Shown here in pieces: positions 28,011-37,079 of a stretch of 37,537 nt of DNA (positions are counted from its first letter, which is position 1; each line of letters begins with the position of its first letter). Location: positions 1 through 37,537 of the IMG/VR virus record IMGVR_UViG_3300046003_003813; one strand, written 5' to 3'. This DNA is from a virus. The position numbers were made by a program, and so were the translations under genes. Under the pieces are notes generated by a model. That model searched no databases. It saw only the letters and a list, made by a program, of their open reading frames with translations, and had not been told where the DNA came from.

Positions 28011-28461
28011 TCTTTTAACATCATTAACCTACTTAAAATCCCTCTTTGAATTAGACACCAGAGTTACGACTGTAATCGAGGGCGAGGGCGAAGAAATAGA
28101 TACGTATAAAACAAACCAATACCCATTGGTTAATCTTTCAATAGGAACAAGTACAGTAGGAATTGGCGAGGTAAAACACCAATTTGTAGCACACGTATTA
28201 ATGCAAAGAAGTTTTAGCAAGGTGGCAAGTAGTGACCGTTTTAATAAGAACGATAACAAACTCACAAACTTAGATTTAACAAGCGACATTCTAATTAAGG
28301 CAATCACAAATCTAAAGTTAAAAAATAATACAAGCGATATAGAATTATCTAACGAGCCAACACTCGAAGCGATAAAGTTTGATTTTCTAAATACTCTCGA
28401 TGGGTATTCCTGCACGTTTGAGTTATCAGTTACTAATAACGATGATGTATGTTCTTACTAA
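28003..28461 (+). CDS. Probable tail terminator / neck protein
   Basis: 152 residues, mixed alpha-beta (NQYPLVNLSIGTSTVG; a C-terminal GYSCTFELSVTNND). Size and place before an HK97 gp10-like gene suit a tail terminator or neck protein; no specific motif decides. Confidence 0.55.
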   Translation: MNSLLTSLTYLKSLFELDTRVTTVIEGEGEEIDTYKTNQYPLVNLSIGTSTVGIGEVKHQFVAHVLMQRSFSKVASSDRFNKNDNKLTNLDLTSDILIKAITNLKLKNNTSDIELSNEPTLEAIKFDFLNTLDGYSCTFELSVTNNDDVCSY

Positions 28462-28988
28462 ACACGCAAGTTGTTACTAAAGCCTTTGCGGATTATGTGG
28501 TCCAACAGGCAAGGACCAACCTAACCAAAGGAGGGAAGAATGTTTCAAAGGATTTATACAACAGTATTACAAAAGAGGTAGTTAGTGACAATGACAACAA
28601 CTATACTATTATCGGGTTTTCAATGGATGGTTACGGTCAATTTGTGGATCAGGGTGTAAGGGGTAAAAGTTCAAGTAGTAAAGCCCCTAACAGTCCGTTT
28701 AAGTTTGGAAGTGGCACGGGTAAAAAAGGCGGTTTAAGTAAAGGAATATTAAATTGGGTAACAGCGAGAAGATTTCAATTTCAAGATAAAAAATCAGGTA
28801 AATTTTTATCCTATCAAAGTACAGCCTTTTTAATCTCACGTTCGATATATCACAAAGGAATGAAACCGAGTAACTTTTTTACAAGACCGTTAGAACTAGG
28901 ATTCAAAAAATATGTAGATACCGATTTAATGAAAGCCTTTTCGCAGGATGTGGATATAATGATAGACTATAATTTAATAAAAAAATAA
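28449..28988 (+). CDS. HK97 gp10-like tail completion protein
   Basis: 179 residues. Pattern AFADYVVQQARTNLTKGGKN, then IIGFSMDGYGQFVDQGVRG and a C-terminal YHKGMKPSNFFTRPLE matches HK97 gp10-like head-tail/tail completion proteins, where the basic FxxP region is typical. Overlaps both neighbours. Confidence 0.65.
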   Translation: MFLLNTQVVTKAFADYVVQQARTNLTKGGKNVSKDLYNSITKEVVSDNDNNYTIIGFSMDGYGQFVDQGVRGKSSSSKAPNSPFKFGSGTGKKGGLSKGILNWVTARRFQFQDKKSGKFLSYQSTAFLISRSIYHKGMKPSNFFTRPLELGFKKYVDTDLMKAFSQDVDIMIDYNLIKK

Positions 28989-30457
28989 TGGCATTTTCAA
29001 CACTAACAATCAATTTTACTTCTATTCCGAATGAGAATGAAGTTATCAATATAAGTGAATCTACAAACGGGTTAAACTTAAATCAAATATTTAAGGTCGC
29101 ACGTTATGGCGCAGGGAATACAGAGATTCCAGAGTATGACGATTTACTAGATCGTTACATTGGTTATATCTCAACGTACTATAAACAAGCCTTTGACTTA
29201 GATTATAACGCATCGAGTTTGTTTACAGTTGTAGCGACTAACGGAGCATTATATTCCGGGTTAGGTTCGGTTACTATTACAGCCAATTATGATAATGCTG
29301 TCTTTGCGGTTTCACTAAACAATACCGATGCAGAGATAACCTTTACTAATCATTACGTTGCTCCCACGATTCCCGACCCAATTATTCCCGTAGTGCTTCC
29401 TGATGCTACAATCTTATCGAGGTCTCCTTATAATGTTGCAGTAACTCCTACGGTATTGTTCGACCAAATTATAATGAATCTTTATTTATACAAAGGACAT
29501 AAGACAACCGACAAGCCTATACTACCAAACTATACTTTGTCTAAAATTGTAGTGTATGCAGGACAGCCAAAAATAGCGATTGAAATATCTAAGATAGTAA
29601 ACGATTTTATTAAAAATAACTATACCCCAACATTAGGAGGGGGAAGCAATACCACATCTTCAAAAGACAGTACTTGGATTTATGCAGAAATGACGATGAA
29701 GTATTTAGGCGAACCCGTTTATTATATCAATCAAACACTTCACGCATTAGATGGGTTCGGGTATCATACAGAATTAGCCAACCCAACCATTAACACAAAC
29801 GTTTTAAGCAGTATTACAAAGCATACTTTTTATAATGGTAGTGCTTATCCACTTTACTTTAAAACAAAGAACTTAACGACTATTACAGTCAATGGGGTAA
29901 GCGTTCCTTTCACGTACAGTCAAAACTATTCCAATCAAATTATAGGAATGGTTAATATCGGAGCCTATGCAAGTACTACGGGAACATTTAACGCTGTATT
30001 TGTGTACTCAACAGGTACAGAAACGCACACTTTCGAGGTAAAAGAGGAGTGCAAATACCCAGTTATTAACTGTATTTTTAAAAATAAGTTTGGTTTCTGG
30101 CAAAATATACCCTTTAACAAACTATCAAAGAAAACTATCGACTTTGAAAGTCAGGATTTTATGCCTATTGTTTCAAGTTTTGGAACGTACAATCTTAACT
30201 CCCACAATAAAAAGACCTTTTTAAACAACGGAAAAGAGAAAGTAACAGTTAATACTGACTTTATAGAGGAGCATTATAACGAATTATTCAAGGAATTAAT
30301 GCTATCGGAGTTCGTTTATCTGGAAGAAAACGGGCAAGTACTCCCGGTTAACTTAGTTAAAAAATCATTTGAAAAGAAAACTAAACTAATTAATAAATTG
30401 ATTCAGTACTCAATGGATTTTGAGTATAGTTTTGACTTAATGAATACTGTAATTTAA
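28988..30457 (+). CDS. Tail structural protein
   Basis: 489 residues, beta-rich (SVTITANYDNAVFAVSLNN, NVAVTPTVLFDQIIMNLYLY). Not recognised at family level, but located between the tail completion and hub genes. A conserved C-terminal region (NLVKKSFEKKTKLINKLIQY) suggests interaction with the next, larger protein. Probably a distal tail or baseplate component. Confidence 0.65.
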   Translation: MAFSTLTINFTSIPNENEVINISESTNGLNLNQIFKVARYGAGNTEIPEYDDLLDRYIGYISTYYKQAFDLDYNASSLFTVVATNGALYSGLGSVTITANYDNAVFAVSLNNTDAEITFTNHYVAPTIPDPIIPVVLPDATILSRSPYNVAVTPTVLFDQIIMNLYLYKGHKTTDKPILPNYTLSKIVVYAGQPKIAIEISKIVNDFIKNNYTPTLGGGSNTTSSKDSTWIYAEMTMKYLGEPVYYINQTLHALDGFGYHTELANPTINTNVLSSITKHTFYNGSAYPLYFKTKNLTTITVNGVSVPFTYSQNYSNQIIGMVNIGAYASTTGTFNAVFVYSTGTETHTFEVKEECKYPVINCIFKNKFGFWQNIPFNKLSKKTIDFESQDFMPIVSSFGTYNLNSHNKKTFLNNGKEKVTVNTDFIEEHYNELFKELMLSEFVYLEENGQVLPVNLVKKSFEKKTKLINKLIQYSMDFEYSFDLMNTVI

Positions 30458-32799
30458 TGAACGTATCAATTTACATACAAGGGAAACAGCTTGACTTATT
30501 CAAGGATGAGAACATTGAAATTAATCTTTCAGTTAAAAACATATCCGATATTTCAAAGGTAGTAACTGACTTTACACAAGGGTTTACTATTCCAGCTTCC
30601 CCAACGAATAACCAAATATTAACGTATTGGTTCGATGCCGATGTAGATGGAACATTTAACGGAAACCTTAGAGTAGATGCTTATCTCGAAGTAAACAGCC
30701 TACCTTATAAATCGGGAGTAATACAGTTAGATAATTGCAAGTTAAAGAAAGGTTTGCCTTATTCGTATTCGATTACTTTTTTTAGCAATGCAGTAAGTTT
30801 AACCGATAGGTTTGCGGATAATATGTTAAGTGGAAATATAGATCCGTTAATGAATTTGAATTTAACAGACTACAATCATAATTACAATGCTGCAACCGTA
30901 ACCGATGCAATGCACAAGGACACTCTTTCAGGTGGCGATGTTTACTATCCTTTAATTTCAGCAACGGGCGATTTAAACTATGGCGATAACTCGACACGGG
31001 ATATAATCTACGCTTCTAATACTTTAAAATTCACCGACTTTAAACCAGCCATACGATTAATTAGAATCATTGAAGCGTTAGAGGTTGTTTATGGGATTAC
31101 CTTTTCCCGTGATTTCTTTGACCGTGCTTTATTTTATAATTTGTTTATGTGGTTGCACAAAGATTCAGCCAATGTAGATAACGGAGGGCAAAGTTTATTA
31201 ATTGATTTTACAAGCGCAGGGAATATTACAGACTTAACCGGGTGCTTAATGAATTTAGAGACAAACCAATTTACACAAGGCACATCGACAAACTCGTCAA
31301 TATTCACGACTATTACACCTAGCGCAGGATATGAGACAGTACCTTATGGTGTTGAGCGTTTTTTAGATGGGGAAAGTTGGGGAACTAGAACAGGATTAAT
31401 AGGAACAACTACAACGAAATGGAAAACCGACAAAGACGAAAAGAAACACACTTGGAGAATATTAAGTACAGAGGAGTTTAAGTTCACAACAATTCTTACA
31501 GTTAAAACGCTTACCCTTTTTGGATTTCCCGAAGTTACCAAGACAGCCACTTTTTCAGAGCAAACCGTATTAGGGGATTTAGTTTTAGCGGATAACCTAC
31601 CACAAATAAAAGTTAAGGATTTTATTAATAGTCTAATTGCTCAATTCAATCTAATCATCAAGCCTACAAGTGCAACCTCTTTTTATGTAGACACATTAGA
31701 TAATTGGTACAGCAAAGGCAAGACTTATGATATAACGGGATTAGTAGACATAAAAGAAATAACAGTTGCTAAACCCGATATAAAAAAACAGATTGATTTT
31801 ACCTATCAAAAAACCGATGCGATAATTGGCAAACAATATTTCGACACTTATCAAATAGGGTACGGAGATTTAAGGGCAAAGTATGAAGTAAGCGGTTCAG
31901 ATTTAAAAATAGAGAGTCAGTTCGAAAATATGATGTTTGAATTATTGGTAAACCCAACTACAAAAACACCTACTAATATTCAATGTGGTTTATCAGTTGA
32001 CAAAGAATTAGCACCCTACAAATCAAAGCCTTTTATTTTTTATAAAAACGGGCGGTTAGATTTAGCCACAAGTTTAAAAGTGTCTGGGGTTTCTGTTCCT
32101 AAATTAACGCATACAGCAACAGAGGATAATTTAGATTTTAATCAGGTTACAAACTCGTTAAACTTTGGAGACGAAAACTCAACTTATTTTTACACCCCAA
32201 TATCAAAAGGGTTGTATTATAACTTTTGGAAAACCTACATAGAGGATTTGTTTAATCGTAAGTGTAGAGTGCTAACTTTTAAATGTAAAATACCTGTAGG
32301 TATATTATACAATTTAGGGTTAAACGATAGGTTTATAATCGGAGATAAAAAATATAAAATATCTACTGCCAAAGTAAACCTTATCAATGCCGATGCAACG
32401 ATAGAAGTATTTACAGACTTTTCAGCACCCGTAGACAGCGCAAGTGTAATCTCCTTTGTAACGGTAGATAGTGGAGTAGTAACCGTAGATAGTCCTATGA
32501 CAGTCGATGGTGTTATTTCTACAGCACCTACAACATCATACATTACAAACGGAATAAGCGCAACGGAATATTTAAGCACCAGAGCAAAAGAACATTTTGA
32601 GATAGGAATAAAAGCCAATACGGGTTGGATAATTACAACAGCTTCCGCTTGGATTACTATTAATAAAATGGCAGGAAAACAAAGCGACTATGTAAGAATA
32701 TCAACAGCCGAAAACGTAACAGGAGCAAACAGAACAGGAACAGTAGTATTTACAATCGGAGTAACAGCATACACACTAACAGTAACACAATTATTATGA
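30457..32799 (+). CDS. Tail hub/tip protein with C-terminal BACON-like domain
   Basis: 780 residues. The N terminus (MNVSIYIQGKQLDLFKDENI, then KNISDISKVVTDFTQGFTIP) is typical of a large tail protein of Bacteroidetes phages placed before the tape measure. Residues about 690-780 read as a BACON domain: GWIITTASAWITINKMAG, GANRTGTVVFTIG, and the terminal YTLTVTQLL. BACON domains are linked to glycan or mucin binding, so the tip may touch surface polysaccharides. It overlaps the start of the next small gene. Confidence 0.76.
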   Translation: MNVSIYIQGKQLDLFKDENIEINLSVKNISDISKVVTDFTQGFTIPASPTNNQILTYWFDADVDGTFNGNLRVDAYLEVNSLPYKSGVIQLDNCKLKKGLPYSYSITFFSNAVSLTDRFADNMLSGNIDPLMNLNLTDYNHNYNAATVTDAMHKDTLSGGDVYYPLISATGDLNYGDNSTRDIIYASNTLKFTDFKPAIRLIRIIEALEVVYGITFSRDFFDRALFYNLFMWLHKDSANVDNGGQSLLIDFTSAGNITDLTGCLMNLETNQFTQGTSTNSSIFTTITPSAGYETVPYGVERFLDGESWGTRTGLIGTTTTKWKTDKDEKKHTWRILSTEEFKFTTILTVKTLTLFGFPEVTKTATFSEQTVLGDLVLADNLPQIKVKDFINSLIAQFNLIIKPTSATSFYVDTLDNWYSKGKTYDITGLVDIKEITVAKPDIKKQIDFTYQKTDAIIGKQYFDTYQIGYGDLRAKYEVSGSDLKIESQFENMMFELLVNPTTKTPTNIQCGLSVDKELAPYKSKPFIFYKNGRLDLATSLKVSGVSVPKLTHTATEDNLDFNQVTNSLNFGDENSTYFYTPISKGLYYNFWKTYIEDLFNRKCRVLTFKCKIPVGILYNLGLNDRFIIGDKKYKISTAKVNLINADATIEVFTDFSAPVDSASVISFVTVDSGVVTVDSPMTVDGVISTAPTTSYITNGISATEYLSTRAKEHFEIGIKANTGWIITTASAWITINKMAGKQSDYVRISTAENVTGANRTGTVVFTIGVTAYTLTVTQLL

Positions 32800-32942
32800 T
32801 AAAGTTAGTCATTGACCTGCTCACTTCTAGCGAGTGGTACGGTACGAAAAGCGAGGTTATAGAGATAGCAAAAGGGAAGTATGAACTACCAACAAATTTT
32901 AAAGGAACGGTTACAAAAATAAAAAGGATATTATGGCAATAG
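32796..32942 (+). CDS. Small protein between hub and tape measure
   Basis: 48 residues, basic (MIKLVIDLLTSSEWYGTKSE ...). It overlaps the hub stop by 4 nt and the tape-measure start by 10 nt. The tight overlaps support translation. Function unknown. Confidence 0.6.
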   Translation: MIKLVIDLLTSSEWYGTKSEVIEIAKGKYELPTNFKGTVTKIKRILWQ

Positions 32943-34561
32943 AGAAAGTAGTAAATATTGTAATCAAAGATAATATTTCAGTTACAGATAAACACGTTAA
33001 GGATTTAGACAAATCTTTAAATAGTTTACAAGGCGCATCAAATGGAGTGACTGGGTCAATGAAAGAATCTTCTCTATCTGTATTAGATAATGGAGGGGCA
33101 ATGGGATTGCTTAACGATGCAACGGGTGGACTTGCTATGACTGTAAAAGATGCAGTTGAAGCAACAGCGTTATTTGCAAAACAAAGTAAAATATCTACAG
33201 CGATACAAGCGGCTTATGCTACAGTAGTTGGTGCTTCTACAGGTGCGATGAAAGTCTTTAGACTTGCATTAGTAGGAACGGGGATAGGTGCAATAGTTGT
33301 AGGATTGGGTTTATTGATTGCAAACTTTGACAAGGTTAAAAAAGCAGTTATGAATCTTGTTCCGGGTCTTGCGGTTATAGGTGCTATATTTAATTCATTA
33401 GTAGAAGCTGTCACTGACTTTATAGGAGTTACTTCTGATGCTTCCCGTGAATTAGACAGATTAGGAGAACAAGCAGATAAAACATTATCGAAAAATAAAT
33501 TTGCATTAGAAGCCTACGGAGATACTTATGATGAGTTTACAAAAAGAAAAATTGAAGCAAACTCAAAATATGCTCAACACGTTAAAGATATTAATGAAGA
33601 TGAAACACTAAGCGAACAGCAAAAACTTGCTAAATTAAAAATACTTAGAGAAACAGCCAATAGGGAAATTGATAAATCGGAAGCAGATAGACAAGCCGCA
33701 AAAGAAAAGAAAGCGAAAGAAGATGCGGATAAAATAAAAACTGATAACGAAAAATCAGCAGCAGATAAAAAGAAGAAAGAAGAAGAAGCTAAGGCATTAT
33801 TATTAGAAAAAATTAAAACAGAAGCCGAAACAAGACACGATGCGCTTCAAGATGAATTAGAAGAAGAAAAAGAAAGGCAAATACAAAGGGATAAGGATTG
33901 GGAGGAAAAAAATGATAAAGAAAATCAAAGGAGCGCAAACGCATACGCTCGTATGGTTGCCGATGCAGACGAAAAGAAAGCCTTTGAAGATGAGCAAAGA
34001 GATTACAAGAAAAAAGTAGAGCAACAACTACACGATTCTTTATTTTCAATGGCAGACAGTACAGCAACGCTAATTGAAAATATGGAGCAGTTAGGAATGA
34101 AAAAATCCAAAGCAGCCACTACATTACGCAAAGGAATGGCACTTGCTCAAATAGCAATCGATACGGGGAAAGCAATATCTTCTGCAATACCTATGGCGAT
34201 AGATGCAGGAAAAGGGGCGGCAAGTGTTGGAGGACCAGCGGCAGGAATTTTAGGGGCAATAGCAATGGCATCTTCTTACGCAGGTTCACTTGCAATGATT
34301 ACCTCAAACGTAGTAAGAGCAAAAAGCATACTATCTGGAGGAGGTGCGGCAGGTGGAGGTTCAGCAGGTGGTAACGATGGAGGTAGACAAAGCGCACCCC
34401 CACAATTCAACATAGTAGGGCAAAACTCAAACAATCAACTTGCTCAAAGTATTGGCAAAAGTCAAAACAGACCCGTAGAAGCGTTTGTAGTATCAGGCAA
34501 TATGACTACAGCACAAAGTTTAGACCGTAATAGAATAGCAACAGCCACTTTTAATAGTTAA
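32933..34561 (+). CDS. Tail tape measure protein
   Basis: 542 residues. Residues about 85-165 are hydrophobic, with membrane-like segments (LALVGTGIGAIVVGLGLLIA and LVPGLAVIGAIFNSLV). Residues 170-370 are a charged coiled coil (EADRQAAKEKKAKEDADKI). The C-terminal part is Ala/Gly rich with SGGGAAGGGSAGG. This composition and its place after the hub gene mark the tape measure, which sets tail length and helps DNA entry. Its length would predict a short tail of roughly 80 nm. Confidence 0.85.
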   Translation: MAIEKVVNIVIKDNISVTDKHVKDLDKSLNSLQGASNGVTGSMKESSLSVLDNGGAMGLLNDATGGLAMTVKDAVEATALFAKQSKISTAIQAAYATVVGASTGAMKVFRLALVGTGIGAIVVGLGLLIANFDKVKKAVMNLVPGLAVIGAIFNSLVEAVTDFIGVTSDASRELDRLGEQADKTLSKNKFALEAYGDTYDEFTKRKIEANSKYAQHVKDINEDETLSEQQKLAKLKILRETANREIDKSEADRQAAKEKKAKEDADKIKTDNEKSAADKKKKEEEAKALLLEKIKTEAETRHDALQDELEEEKERQIQRDKDWEEKNDKENQRSANAYARMVADADEKKAFEDEQRDYKKKVEQQLHDSLFSMADSTATLIENMEQLGMKKSKAATTLRKGMALAQIAIDTGKAISSAIPMAIDAGKGAASVGGPAAGILGAIAMASSYAGSLAMITSNVVRAKSILSGGGAAGGGSAGGNDGGRQSAPPQFNIVGQNSNNQLAQSIGKSQNRPVEAFVVSGNMTTAQSLDRNRIATATFNS

Positions 34562-34563
34562 TT

Positions 34564-34785
34564 ATGGAAGAACAAGACGATCCTATCTATGACGATATGG
34601 AATACGAGCAAAGCGATACCCGTTACGAAGTAGTTTCTATTTGCAATCAGGCTTTAAACGCAGTCGATGGTTTTGATTCTTATTTAGAAGATGATAAAAT
34701 CAGGGTAAACGAGATAAAAAGAAAGGCTTTACGACTAATAGAACATCAAATAAATATGATGTATGACGAACACTTCGAGGATTAA
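34564..34785 (+). CDS. Small acidic protein at the end of the tail operon
   Basis: 73 residues, strongly acidic (EEQDDPIYDDMEYEQSD), helical C terminus. Starts 2 bp after the tape measure and precedes a terminator. Function not recognised. Confidence 0.68.
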   Translation: MEEQDDPIYDDMEYEQSDTRYEVVSICNQALNAVDGFDSYLEDDKIRVNEIKRKALRLIEHQINMMYDEHFED

Positions 34786-34793
34786 TTAAAACG

Positions 34794-34817
34794 ACCACTT
34801 TAACGAGTGGTTTTTTT
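34794..34817 (+). terminator. Rho-independent terminator of the tail operon
   Basis: ACCACT (34794-34799) with AGTGGT (34806-34811), 6-nt loop, then seven T. It separates the tail operon from the protease-capsid operon, which has late promoter copy 3. Confidence 0.85.
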
Positions 34818-34835
34818 ATGCCTTTTAAATAAATG

Positions 34836-34869
34836 TGATACACTTTGTAAAAGTTACGTTATTATATTA
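34836..34869 (+). promoter_or_regulatory. Late promoter candidate, copy 3
   Basis: TGATACA (34836-34842), 11 bp, TTACGTTATTATATTA (34854-34869), then ATG at 34870. The same bipartite element as at 595 and 27244, again directly downstream of a terminator and directly upstream of a start codon. Confidence 0.73.
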
Positions 34870-35979
34870 ATGGAAACATACAAAGTAATATTTAAAGAGG
34901 GCGAGACTACAGGAGTGTATGGAATTTCTTTAGTAGAAAATCCTGCAATGGATTCTATGTTTATTGCACTCAAAGAAGATACTAAACTACAATTAAAAGC
35001 AATCGACACCGAAAAAAGAATACTACTCGGAGCGGTGCTTATTCCAGAAAAACCAATATACAGAAATCAAAACGGTAAGGAGTTCAACATCGTATTTCCT
35101 GCCGAAACAATATTACTTGCTTCTCAAAATTTCTTAAAACAAAACTATCAAAGCAGTTCGACATTAGAGCATAACGAAGATATGAAGTTATCCGATGTAA
35201 CATTTGTTGAAAGTTGGATTAAGGAAGATATGGTAAATGACAAGTCCGTACTACACGGATTCGATGAGCCAATAGGAACGTGGTTTGCTTCAATGAAAGT
35301 GGATAACGAGCAAGTATGGAATGACTATATCAAAACAGGAAAAGTAACGGGATTTTCAATAGATGGATTTTTCGACTTAGAGCAAATTAATTTAAACAAA
35401 CAAGAAATGAATGTAAACGAAATCGTAGACGCGATTAAACAAGGGTTTGCTTCTTTGTCTTTGAAAAAAGAAACAGAGGTAAATCTTGGAAGTATTGCCA
35501 ACGAAGATGGTAGTATCACTTTCAACTTTGAGGGCGATACCATAGCAGTTGGTACACTTATGAGTATGACAGGAGCGGATGGAGAATTACCCGTACCTGA
35601 TGGCGATTACACTCTTGCAGATGGTATGATGGTAACCGTAGTAGGTTCTACAGTTTCAGAAATTGGAACACCAGAAGCAGAGGTAGAAGAAGAAAACGCA
35701 CCTGCACCAATGGCAGCAGCACCAACTACAGCACCCGTAGTTAAAAGCGAGAAATCTACACAAGAAGTTTTTTATCAACTTTCTAAAGAAGATTTAAACG
35801 CAATGACCTTAGAGTTCGCTAGTCAATTAGAAACTAAAATTTCAGAATTGAGAAACGAATTTAAAACAGAATTAAGCAAAGAGGAAGTAGTGAGTTTGAC
35901 TAAAAACAAACCAGCAGTTAACAAGCCTTTTGAGCAAATGACAAATTTGGAAAAATTAAAATTTAACAGAAACAATTAA
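34870..35979 (+). CDS. Prohead protease (XkdF-like) fused to scaffold
   Basis: 369 residues from the ATG at 34870; a longer frame from a GTG in the terminator region is rejected because it would read through the promoter. The N-terminal about 200 residues match XkdF-like phage proteases: YGISLVENPAMDSMFIAL, SSTLEHNED, FVESWIKEDMVNDKS, GTWFASMKVDNEQVWNDY and GFSIDGFFDLE. The rest is an acidic, Ala/Glu-rich and coiled-coil region, as expected of a fused scaffolding domain removed during capsid maturation. Confidence 0.8.
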   Translation: METYKVIFKEGETTGVYGISLVENPAMDSMFIALKEDTKLQLKAIDTEKRILLGAVLIPEKPIYRNQNGKEFNIVFPAETILLASQNFLKQNYQSSSTLEHNEDMKLSDVTFVESWIKEDMVNDKSVLHGFDEPIGTWFASMKVDNEQVWNDYIKTGKVTGFSIDGFFDLEQINLNKQEMNVNEIVDAIKQGFASLSLKKETEVNLGSIANEDGSITFNFEGDTIAVGTLMSMTGADGELPVPDGDYTLADGMMVTVVGSTVSEIGTPEAEVEEENAPAPMAAAPTTAPVVKSEKSTQEVFYQLSKEDLNAMTLEFASQLETKISELRNEFKTELSKEEVVSLTKNKPAVNKPFEQMTNLEKLKFNRNN

Positions 35980-35992
35980 AAAATAAAACAAA

Positions 35993-37027
35993 ATGGCAGT
36001 AACATTTACAGGTGCAAAAAGCGCACAATCAGAATACCCAGAAATTATCCAAGAGATATATTCTGACTCCCCAACCTTTAGAGGGGAAACTATTGAAATC
36101 GTAGAGGGGCATAAATCAGGAATGGACATTTACGAAAGTTCAGCAGCCGTGACTTTTTCAGCAGCTAATTACGGTTCAGTAACAGCAGATAACGTGGCTT
36201 TAGCTACTCAAAAATCCGTAGTAAATCTTAAAACTTTCAATGTTGAAGGTATTATAGATGAAAGTTCTTTATTGAACACACGTTTTCAAAAATCTATGAA
36301 AGCAGGTGCTTTTGAAGTAGTATCTGACGAATTTGACAAAGCGGTTTTAGTACAAGTACAACCGGCTACAAGTGCTAAATTAGAGAATGGAGTTTGGAAT
36401 GGTGCAACAGTAGCAACAAAAGCAGCTATTGCAGCATTAGTACCTGGAGCTCCACAAGGTTCAGTTTCAGCAGGAGCGCAAGCATTAGTAGCAGCAATGC
36501 CAACTACTTTGTTTGACTCTATCCCAGCTACAATGATTTACAATGATTCACAATCAAAAGCAGTACCGGGAGCAGGTTTAGGAGATTACAAAAAAGTATT
36601 AACTATTGCAGCCGTTACAAGTGCTTCAATCGTTGCTGAATATGTAAAAATCTACAATGTAATTCCTGATGAAGTATTAGTATTAACAGGCGAAGATGCT
36701 CCTGTAATTTTTGCACCTAAAGGAGATTACAAGTTAATCAAAGCGGCTAACAGAGTTCAAGGCGCAGCATTACAAGAAAACTTTGTAGGTACTTCATTTA
36801 ATGATATGTACTTCAATGATATTAAAATTGTATTTGTTGACTTGATTGGGTTTAGAATTGCAGCACAAAAATTCAACTTGAAATTAGTAGTTGATTTACT
36901 TTCTGATTCTTCTCAGTTGATTATCGAAAAAGAAGCAAACGCTTCAACTCGTAGAATAATCAAGATCATAAACACTATGACTACTTGGGTTGTTAAACAG
37001 AAATGGAACGTATTGTACGCAGGATAA
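35993..37027 (+). CDS. Major capsid protein
   Basis: 344 residues, located between the protease/scaffold gene and the next structural gene. It has an acidic N-terminal stretch, an Ala/Val-rich middle and a C-terminal beta region (NFVGTSFNDMYFNDIKIVFV) like HK97-fold capsid proteins of Bacteroidetes phages. Codons are the more regular, abundant-protein type. No protein data are available here, so the call rests on position, size and fold pattern. Confidence 0.75.
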   Translation: MAVTFTGAKSAQSEYPEIIQEIYSDSPTFRGETIEIVEGHKSGMDIYESSAAVTFSAANYGSVTADNVALATQKSVVNLKTFNVEGIIDESSLLNTRFQKSMKAGAFEVVSDEFDKAVLVQVQPATSAKLENGVWNGATVATKAAIAALVPGAPQGSVSAGAQALVAAMPTTLFDSIPATMIYNDSQSKAVPGAGLGDYKKVLTIAAVTSASIVAEYVKIYNVIPDEVLVLTGEDAPVIFAPKGDYKLIKAANRVQGAALQENFVGTSFNDMYFNDIKIVFVDLIGFRIAAQKFNLKLVVDLLSDSSQLIIEKEANASTRRIIKIINTMTTWVVKQKWNVLYAG

Positions 37028-37039
37028 GAACAAGTAACG

Positions 37040-37066
37040 AGGGGAGATTAGTTTCTCCCCTTATTT
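37040..37066 (+). terminator. Hairpin after the capsid gene
   Basis: AGGGGAGA (37040-37047) with TCTCCCCT (37054-37061), 6-nt loop, followed by a T-rich but interrupted tail. Probably a partial terminator that lowers expression of the two genes beyond, since no promoter follows. Confidence 0.7.
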
Positions 37067-37079
37067 TAAACTAAAATAA

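Noticed and set aside
34807-34869. Upstream extension of the protease gene from a GTG
   Set aside because: It would start inside the terminator T run and read through the late promoter. The ATG at 34870 has the conserved N terminus and the same promoter spacing as two other late genes.
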